A stretch of DNA of 64,000 bases, taken from contig OZ004582.1 of NCBI GenBank assembly GCA_963924555.1, positions 6,076,001 through 6,140,000 on the forward strand, given 5' to 3'. Origin of the DNA: Crambe crambe (lineage: Eukaryota; Porifera; Demospongiae; Poecilosclerida; Crambeidae). The position numbers and the translations under genes were made by a program. The notes under the pieces are model-generated. The model was not told the origin of the DNA and did not search any database. It saw only the letters and a program-made list of their open reading frames with translations. This document shows, piece by piece, positions 36,801-45,991 of this stretch. Position 1 is the first letter of the stretch. Every line of letters starts with the position of its first letter.

Positions 36801-39800
36801 TAAAGCTGCCACCGGATATACATGGCTCCTGCTCGTTTTAATTGTATGGAGATGCTTTATAGAAACAAAGGGATGGCTCTCGTACTTCTATGGAGCTTAT
36901 CAGGATGGGCTATGTTCAGCTTCGTTGTACATTTTTTTATTAGTGCTAAAGAAATGATTGGACTACATGTGTCACTCACTGCTATTCTGGAATGTGGTGC
37001 ATTATTAATAGGTACATTACTCTTCCCAATTATAGGGTTGATAGCTGATGTCTATTGGGGAAGATACAAGATGATACGACGAAGTTTGTTCATCATGTGG
37101 CTAGCTACAATTGCTATCTGTGTAGGATATATCATACCAGATAACTACCCACAAGTGAGACAAGCTTTTATTATCCCCTTCACAGTGATTCTATCCTTCA
37201 GTACAGTAGGATTACAAGTGAATATAATACAATTTGGCATTGATCAATTGCCTGATGCTTCTTCTGCTCGTATAATAGCATTTTCTAACTGGTATGCTTG
37301 GATATTTAGTGTTGGTTATATTATTATTGCAGCATTTTCATTAGAAGGTGTTTGTAAAAAATATACTGCAGTGTCCAAACTACTGCTCCCAGTCTGCCTG
37401 ACTCTAGCACTGTGTCTGGACTATAACTTCAATCACTGGCTCATCAAAGAGCCAGTATCAGAGAATCCACTTAAGCTTATATACAGGGTCATGCACTATG
37501 CCTGGAAGAATAAGTATCCTCGTCGGAGGAGTGCCTTCACTTATAGTGATGACAAACGTCACTCCAGAATTGATTTCGCAAAACAGAAATTTGGTGGACC
37601 TTTCACTACAGAACAAGTTGAGGATGTAAAGACATTTTGGCGCATATTCATATTTTTAAGCATCATGGCTCTTTTTTATGGTTTCTTCTATAGCACTGCA
37701 TTAGTCACTACTTCCATTAAATATCACCTAAGCAATTTAAATTTCACTGAATCAGCTTACTGTTCTGCACAGGAGATTAGCAACCGATTTCAAAAGGTTA
37801 GTGTATACGGCTGTGGATATCTTGTGGTAATTGTAGCAGTTCCTTTGTATGAATTGGTATTGTACCATTTCATGCAAGTGCCAAGATTATCAATACTCAC
37901 AAAATTTAATATCGGAATATTTTTTGCATTTTTAAGTATATCAGCATATCTATCGTTAGAAGTCGCTGGTCATATCAAACTCGATGCTGATGAAACAAAA
38001 TGCCAGTTACGTGTAGGATTCAGTTTGGCAGAACATGACCACAGCTTCAAATATACACTTCCTTTGGACTATAAATGGATTATGCTTCCAGAGAGCTTGC
38101 GTGCCATTTCCTTTTATTTCATGCTTTCTGGGGCTATACAGTTTGTCTGTGCTCAGACACCTTATACCATGAAAGGACTAATGTTAGGATGGCTATATGG
38201 AGCATATGGCTGTTCAATTATAGTTGGTTATATTTTATTACTTCCCATCACTTTAACTACACACAAGTGGCCTCCTAACAGATACGGATGTGAGATATGG
38301 TACCTACTATCAGTGAGTATAGTGCTCCTGTTGGTGTTTATATTCGCATCCATCCTGAGTTGGAGGTACAAGAAGAGGCAGAGAGAAGACACGTTACCAA
38401 ATGAGCACATTTTTGCTATTGATTACTACTCACGCTACACGATGCATAATTCCATCAATTCCTCCTAAAATTTTTTTAGCACTGCTATCAATTTTAATCA
38501 TATTTTTGGTAACCAATCCCCCCTTATATTCTGCTATTGTCTATCATAATTACAAAGTTCCAACAATTTCCATAATCAACTGTTCCCCCTTCTTATCTAC
38601 TACTAAAAACACTACTTTTTACAATGCAGTAGAGTCTTAGAATTTACATCACTTAAATTAGCTAGAAATGTGTGCCAGTCATTATTATTTGTATACCAGT
38701 TGATCATAACTTAATTTCATGGTAAATTTAGCAAGATTTTTCTAGTTATTAACAGTAAAATTCACAAATTACTATTCAAAATCACTTATTTCCAAACATC
38801 TATCTTAAATTGATACAGGATTAACAAGAGAATTGGTCAATTCAAATCTTACTGGCTAGATTCTGTTATTGAAAGTTTATTATGTAGTGATCTTATAATT
38901 TTTGGGAAGAATTAATAATGTAAATGTTAATATAGCGATCACTTTCAGAGTGCATATTCTGTTATTGAAAGTTTATTATGTAGTGATCTTATAATTTTTG
39001 GGAAGAATTAATAATGTAAATGTTAATATAGCGATCACTTTCAGAGTGCATGTATTTTAGATACAAAAAAAAAAAGGTTGAACAGTCTTAGTTAATGGCC
39101 AATAGGGATGGGTTACTGTAGGTTACTCTGAGATTCTAGAAAAGCATCTCTATAATGCTGGTATCAAATTATCATGTCTTAAATAGTTACGTATCTAGGT
39201 TTTATGAATTGTAGAGAAAATATGGATGTAGCTGATACTGGAAAGGTTATTCACTCACCCATCAGCAACATCATTATATGTTTGTTAATTAAAATGATGG
39301 CTTTATTAAAACATGGACTATAATAATAAACAATGGAAACCAGCTATTATAAAATAATAATAGAGTATTCTCATGATAGATGCAAAAAAAGAAAAAGAAA
39401 TCTAAAGATACCAGCAAAAAGCTGCCACCGGATATACATGGCTCCTGCTCGTTTTAATTGTATGGAGATGCTTTATAGAAACAAAGGGATGGCTCTCGTA
39501 CTTCTATGGAGCTTATCAGGATGGGCTATGTTCAGCTTCGTTGTACATTCTATGACTAGTGCTAAAGAAATGATTGGACTACATGTGTCACTCACTGCTA
39601 TTCTGGAATATGGTGGATTATTAATAGGTGCATTACTCTTCCCAATTATAGGGTTGATAGCTGATGTCTATTGGGGAAGATACAAGATGATACAACGAAG
39701 TTTGTTCATCATGTGGCTAGCTACAATTGCTATCTGTGTAGGATATATCATACCAGATAACTACCCACAAGTAAGACAAGCTTTTATCATCCCCTTCACA

Positions 39801-42800
39801 GTGATTTTATACTTCAGTACAGTAGGATTACAAGTGAATATAATACAATTTGGCATTGATCAATTGCCTGGTGCTTCTTCTGCTCGTATAATAGCATTTT
39901 CTAACTGGTTTGCTTGGGCATATAATGTTGGTTATATTATTACAGCATTTTCAGTAGAAGGTGTTTGTAAAAAATATACTGCGGTGTCCAAACTACTGCT
40001 CCCAGTCTGCCTGACTCTAGCACTGTGTCTGGACTATAACTTCAATCACTGGCTCATCAAAGAGCCAGTATCAGAGAATCCACTTAAGCTGATATACAGG
40101 GTCATGCACTATGCCTGGAAGAATAAGTATCCTCGTCGGAGGAGTGCCTTCACTTATAGTGATGACAAACGTCACTCCAGAATTGATTTCGCAAAACAGA
40201 AATTTGGTGGACCTTTCACTACAGAACAAGTTGAGGATGTAAAGACATTTTGGCGCATATTCATATTTTTAAGCATCATGGCTCTTTTTTATGGTTTCTT
40301 CTATAGCACTGCATTAGTCACTACTTCCATTAAATATCACCTAAGCAATTTAAATTTCACTGAATCAGCTTACTGTTCTGCACAGGAGATTAGCAACCGA
40401 TTTCAAAAGGTTAGTGTATACGGCTGTGGATATCTTGTGGTAATTGTAGCAGTTCCTTTGTATGAATTGGTATTGTACCATTTCATGCAAGTGCCAAGAT
40501 TATCAATACTCACAAAATTTAATATCGGAATATTTTTTGCATTTTTAAGTATATCAGCAGATCTATCGCTAGAAGTCATTGGTCATATCAAACTCGATGC
40601 TGATGAAACAAAATGCCAGTTACGTGTAGAATTCACTTTGGCAGAACATGACCACAGCTTCAAATATACACTTCCTTTAGACTATAAATGGATTATGCTT
40701 CCAGAGAGCTTGCGTGTCGTTTCCTATTATTTCATGCTTTCTGGGGTTATACAGTTTGTCTGTGCTCAGACACCTTATACCATGAAAGGACTAATGTCAG
40801 GATGGCTATATGGAGCATATGGTTGTTCAATCATTGTTAGTAATATTATATTACTTCCCATCACTTTAACTACACACAAGTGGCCTCCTAACAGATACGG
40901 ATGTGAGACATGGTACCTACTATCAGTGAGTATAGTGCTCCTGTTGGTGTTTATATTCGCATCCATCCTGAGTTGGAGGTACAAGAAGAGGCAGAGAGAA
41001 GACACGTTACCAAATGAGCACATTTTTGCTATTGATTACTACTCACGCTACACGATGCATAATTCCATCAATTCCTCCTAATAATTTTTTAGCACTGCTA
41101 TCAATTTTAATCACACTTTTGGTAACCAATCCCCCCTTATATTCTGCTATTGTCTATCACAATTACAAAGTTCCAACAATTTCCATAATCAACTGTTCCC
41201 CCTTCTTATCTACTACTAAAAACACTACTTTTTACAATGCAGTAGAGTCTTAGAATTTACATCACTTAAATTAGCTAGAAATGTGTGCCAGTCATTATTA
41301 TTTGTATACCAGTTGATCATAACTTAATTTCATGGTAAATTTAGCAAGACTTCTCTAGTTATTAACAGAAAAATTCACAAATTACTATTCAAAATCACTT
41401 GTTTCCAAACATCTACAGGATTCACAAGAGAATTGGTCAATTCAAATCTTACTGTTTATAATGTAGTGATCTTATCATTTTTGGTAATGTAAATGTTAAG
41501 ATAGTGATCACTTTCAGAGTGCATGCATTTTATATACAAAAGATAAAGAATAAAAACAGGTTGAACAGACCTAATAGTAATGGCCAATAGGGATGGGTTA
41601 CTCTGAGATTCTAGAAAAGTATCTCTATAATGTTGGTATCAAATCATCATGGCTTAAATAGTTACATATCTATAGGTTTTATGAATATAGAAAAAATATG
41701 GATGTAGCTGATGAAAGCATTACAAGTGAGCGCAAAAAATTTCTTCTAAATAAAAAGTTAAGTAGGGATAGCCATAAAATATAGCTGCATTATTACTATT
41801 CCTATCACTCTCAGCCCTCCTAATTTCAGTAACCACACCTATATCCAACTTAAATCCCTACTTCACTCCCCCTTCAGCAACAACAAGTGAGTCAAGTAAC
41901 CATCCATCACCAAACTCAAGAACCACAGCAATATTACCAAAATACTATCCCTACTTCACTCCTAGGACGCCTAATAGGAGTGAAGTAGGAATAGTATTTT
42001 GGAGATCTGTTTGAAAGTACAGCTAGGGGAGACTCTGAATCAGTATACATAACTTGGTGAGAATAATAATAGAGAACAAGCTACATCCTTCTTCCTGCTT
42101 ATAGCTACCATTATAATAACATGAATCACATTCATCATAGTAAGAATGAGTTTCCTTTCTTTGAAAAAAATTTCAATTCCATATGCAAAACAATTGATTC
42201 ATGGTAATCATAAGCATATTAGTCAGGACTGTACCAGAAACAAAAATATGTTTATGACAACACTCTATTGAATACAGAGATAATTTGGAAAAATTGATTT
42301 AAATGGGAAAATCTTTACTGTGTGCAATGTTATTATGTTTAGAAAATTTTCAATACGAAATTTCCCAATCGACGGTTATGTGGTATTAAGTGATTCATGC
42401 ATAGAAAAGACTATCAAGTGAACCAATTTGTAGAAATATCTCTCAAAAATCGGCCATAGCACTTGCTCGCTATAAAGTATAAATATACACAAGTGAATGC
42501 TATAGAGCAGTGTAGTTCATCTCACTAGTGCTAAATAAATAAACCAAATTTAGCTCCAGTCTTTTGAAGTATAGCTATATCTCTGAAATATAGTACCATC
42601 AGCCATGGCACTTAGCAGTTTCAAGTTGATGTGTAGTACAAACAAAGGGATGATTATAGTGCTTCTATGGGCACTATCTGGTTGGATCATGTTCCATTAT
42701 GGAACACGTCATATTTTAAATACTGATGAGGTCAACAGATTGTCAGGGAGAGTAGAAGTCTATTTGATTGATGTATTAGGTGGTATATCAGCAGTGTTGG

Positions 42801-45800
42801 TTTTCCCTGTGATAGGATGGATTGCAGACATTCGTTGGGGGAGATACAAGACTATACGATGGTGCTTGTTCACCATGTGGCTAACTACGATAGCAATGTG
42901 TCTGGTTTCTCTCCTAGCTAAAACTATCCAAACACCATTACTCATTCCTCTCTATGCAATTTTGTTCTTCAGTTTGGGAGGATTACAAATTAATATTATT
43001 CAATTTGGAGTTGATCAAATACCTGACGCTTCTTCAACTGATCTCATAGCATTTTCTAACTGGTATGTTTGGGTGCGGTGCATTGGTTATATAATTGCAG
43101 TATTTTCTGTAAATTGTGTTAGCGAAAAGTATACTGTAGTGGCCGAACTACTGCTCCCAGTTTGTACGACCCTAGCACTGTGTCTGGATTATAACTTCAA
43201 TCACTGGCTCATTAAAGAACCAACATCAGAGAATCCACTTAAGCTGATATACAGGGTTATGCACTATGCCTGGAAGAATAAGTATCCTCGTCAGAGGAGT
43301 GCCTTCACTTATAGTGATGATAAGCGTTACTCCAGAATCGATTTTGCTAAACAGAAATTTGGTGGACCTTACACCACAGAAAAAGTTGAGGATGTGAAGA
43401 CATTTTGGCGCGTGTTGTTAATATATATTCTTGGTTCACTTTTTTTCGGCTTTATTTATGGCAGTCTGTCAGCTGAAAAATTTATGAGACATCACCTGAG
43501 AAATTTTAGTTCGAATTTATCCTCCTTCAAGAATTGTTTTCAAGAAGAGGCTGTATATAACTCTGGCTATTTTTTGATCATTGCAGTTGTCCCTCTATCG
43601 GAATTAGCACTGCAACGCTTCATTGGAAGATTATCACTATTTGCGAAGTTTAATATCGGAGTTTTATTAGTATTTATAAGTACTGTAGTATATTTATCAC
43701 TAGAAGTCGCTGGTCATATCAAACTTGGCATTAATGGAACAAATATTAAATGTATGCTAGAAAACAAAGACAATGACTTACTCCCCCTTGATTTTAAATG
43801 GAGTATACTTCCAGAGTGTTTGCATATTACCGCTGACTTTTTATTGCTTTCTACAGGAGTACAGTTTATTTGTGCTCAATCACCTTATTCCATGAAGGGA
43901 TTATTATTTGGATTTGGATATGGTGTCTACGGATTCCTATTATTCATGAGTGATATCCTGTTATTGTCCATCATTGATATCGTGAAAAAGTCACCTCCTA
44001 GTAGGTATGGATGTGGGATGTGGTATTTGCTATCATTGAGTGTTGTACAACTACTTGTGTGCATATTAGCCTGTGTTGTGAGTAGAAGCTACAAGAAAAG
44101 GCAGAGAGGAGATACTCTACCAAATGAACACATTTTCGCCATTAACTATTACTCTCGCTACACAATGTCCAATTCAGCATCAGTGATATCTTAATTTTTC
44201 AATATAACAGTGAGAATATGTTTGAAGATAAGATAATTATTCTTCATGCCTTATACACATTCATTGCAATAAGAACAATTCTAGTTTCAATCATAATAAT
44301 GATGTATATATACTATAAAGAACAAATATTCGTCAGCAAAATATTGTGGTTCTGCAAATTCAGTCACTATACGAAGTATTAATAATATCCCCCCTCCAAA
44401 AAAAAAAAAATTCTCGAGCATGTGTCCATATAATTATATTTAGTGAAGAGCAGGAAATGCATCATAATCTAGTAGATATAGCTATGTACCTTAGTAGTAC
44501 ATGTATCTTAAAAGATATAGCTACATACCTTAGCAGTAAATGTACCTTAGCAGTAGCTAAATGTATCTTAAAAGATATAGCTATGTACCTTTATACCTTA
44601 GCTGTAGCTAAGTGTATCTTAAAGGATATAGTTACGTACCTTAACAGTAAATGTATCTTAGCTGTAGCTAAATGTATCTTAAAGGATATAGCTATGTATG
44701 TACCTTAGCATAATGATCAAGAGATGCTGAGGCAAGCTGACTTCCAGACTTTGAAAAGATGCAACCTCTCACTTGTGAAGAATGGCCATGAAAACATAGA
44801 ATCACTGACGAACTAGACAAGTTCCACAGCTACATTAATATAATCAAAAATATATCACATGGATGGTGATCCATAAGGAATGAGAAATAGGTAGTGGCTT
44901 ATATGGACTTAAAAACTTGATCCTATCATGAATTAATGCAGTTGTATAAACGAAAATTTTACTGACATCCAACCTGCGATGATAATGATGATCATGATGA
45001 TCATGATGACAATAATTAATATATATATAATCTCTCTACAAACTATCTACTACCGTATAGCCGGAAATATTGAATATTGATGGGAATTATAATTATTATG
45101 AGAGTAAAAACATTTCTTCTAAATGAAAGAGTGATGTAGGCTTGAGTACATGACTGTAAAAAGTACGGAAACAATGTGCTGGCTATGTACTTCATAAGCT
45201 CTACAGAATTGACAAATCCTACAATTGACATAAACCCTACATCGCTGCTGCCATAATAATTATTATCCTTTTGGCTACACCTTGCAGCAATGTAGGGTTT
45301 ATGTCAATTGTAGGGTTTGTCAATTCTGTAGAGCTTATGAAGTACATAGCCAGCACCTTGTTTCCGTACTTTTTATAGTCATGTACTCAAGCCTACATCA
45401 CTCTTTCATTTAGAAGAAATGTTTTTACTCTCACTTGTTTGCATACTTTCTTCAAGGGGCGTGGCTAAGAACATTAAGAACGACCCTTTACCAAATAATC
45501 TTACCATGCCCACCGTAACTCAGCAAGATAGTTTTTTCTCAGTGTATATTGCTAACTGTGTCTACGAAGCGTTCTAGCATTCTAATGTTGTCTACGTAGC
45601 GTCTACGAAGTGTATAAACTAACTATGCTCGAGAATTTGAGTTGTCCATGAAGGCATTTGAACGGCAATTGACAGTTAGGACTTGAGCTGTACTTCAATT
45701 TGAACAATACTATTCCTTACCTGAGGTGTAGAGCTTCAAGATGGTACCAAGATCGCAGATATAGGATGAAGCAGTCGGGAGTTATGGCTGTCAAGCGTCC

Positions 45801-45954
45801 ACGAAGGCACTCGGACGGCAATTGACAGCTAGGACTTGAGCTTTACTTCAATTTGAACAAGATCATTCCTTAGATCAGGTGTAGAGCTTCAATATGGTAC
45901 CAAGATCGTAGATATAGGATGAAGCAGTCGGGAGTTATGGCTGTCAAGAAGAAG

Positions 45955-45991
<37 letters not shown>

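Larger units (their letters stand above)
34020..41700 (+). repeat. Recent tandem triplication of a gene plus flanks
   Basis: Three units, each a promoter block, transporter gene and ~0.8 kb 3' flank. Start codons are 2527 and 2616 bp apart; a 96-bp tandem duplication at 38860-39051 accounts for most of the difference. By eye the second and third coding regions differ at few positions, and flanks are almost as alike as the genes, indicating recent origin or homogenisation. Confidence 0.88.

Noticed and set aside
39333-39437. 35-residue N-terminal extension of the third triplicate gene
   Set aside because: The same bases are untranslated in the sister genes and are created by a small deletion; the aligned ATG at 39438 is preferred.
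44346-44708. 120-codon + frame with internal repeats
   Set aside because: It is the minisatellite at 44475-44703 read through; the real coding signal there is the WD40 exon on the other strand.
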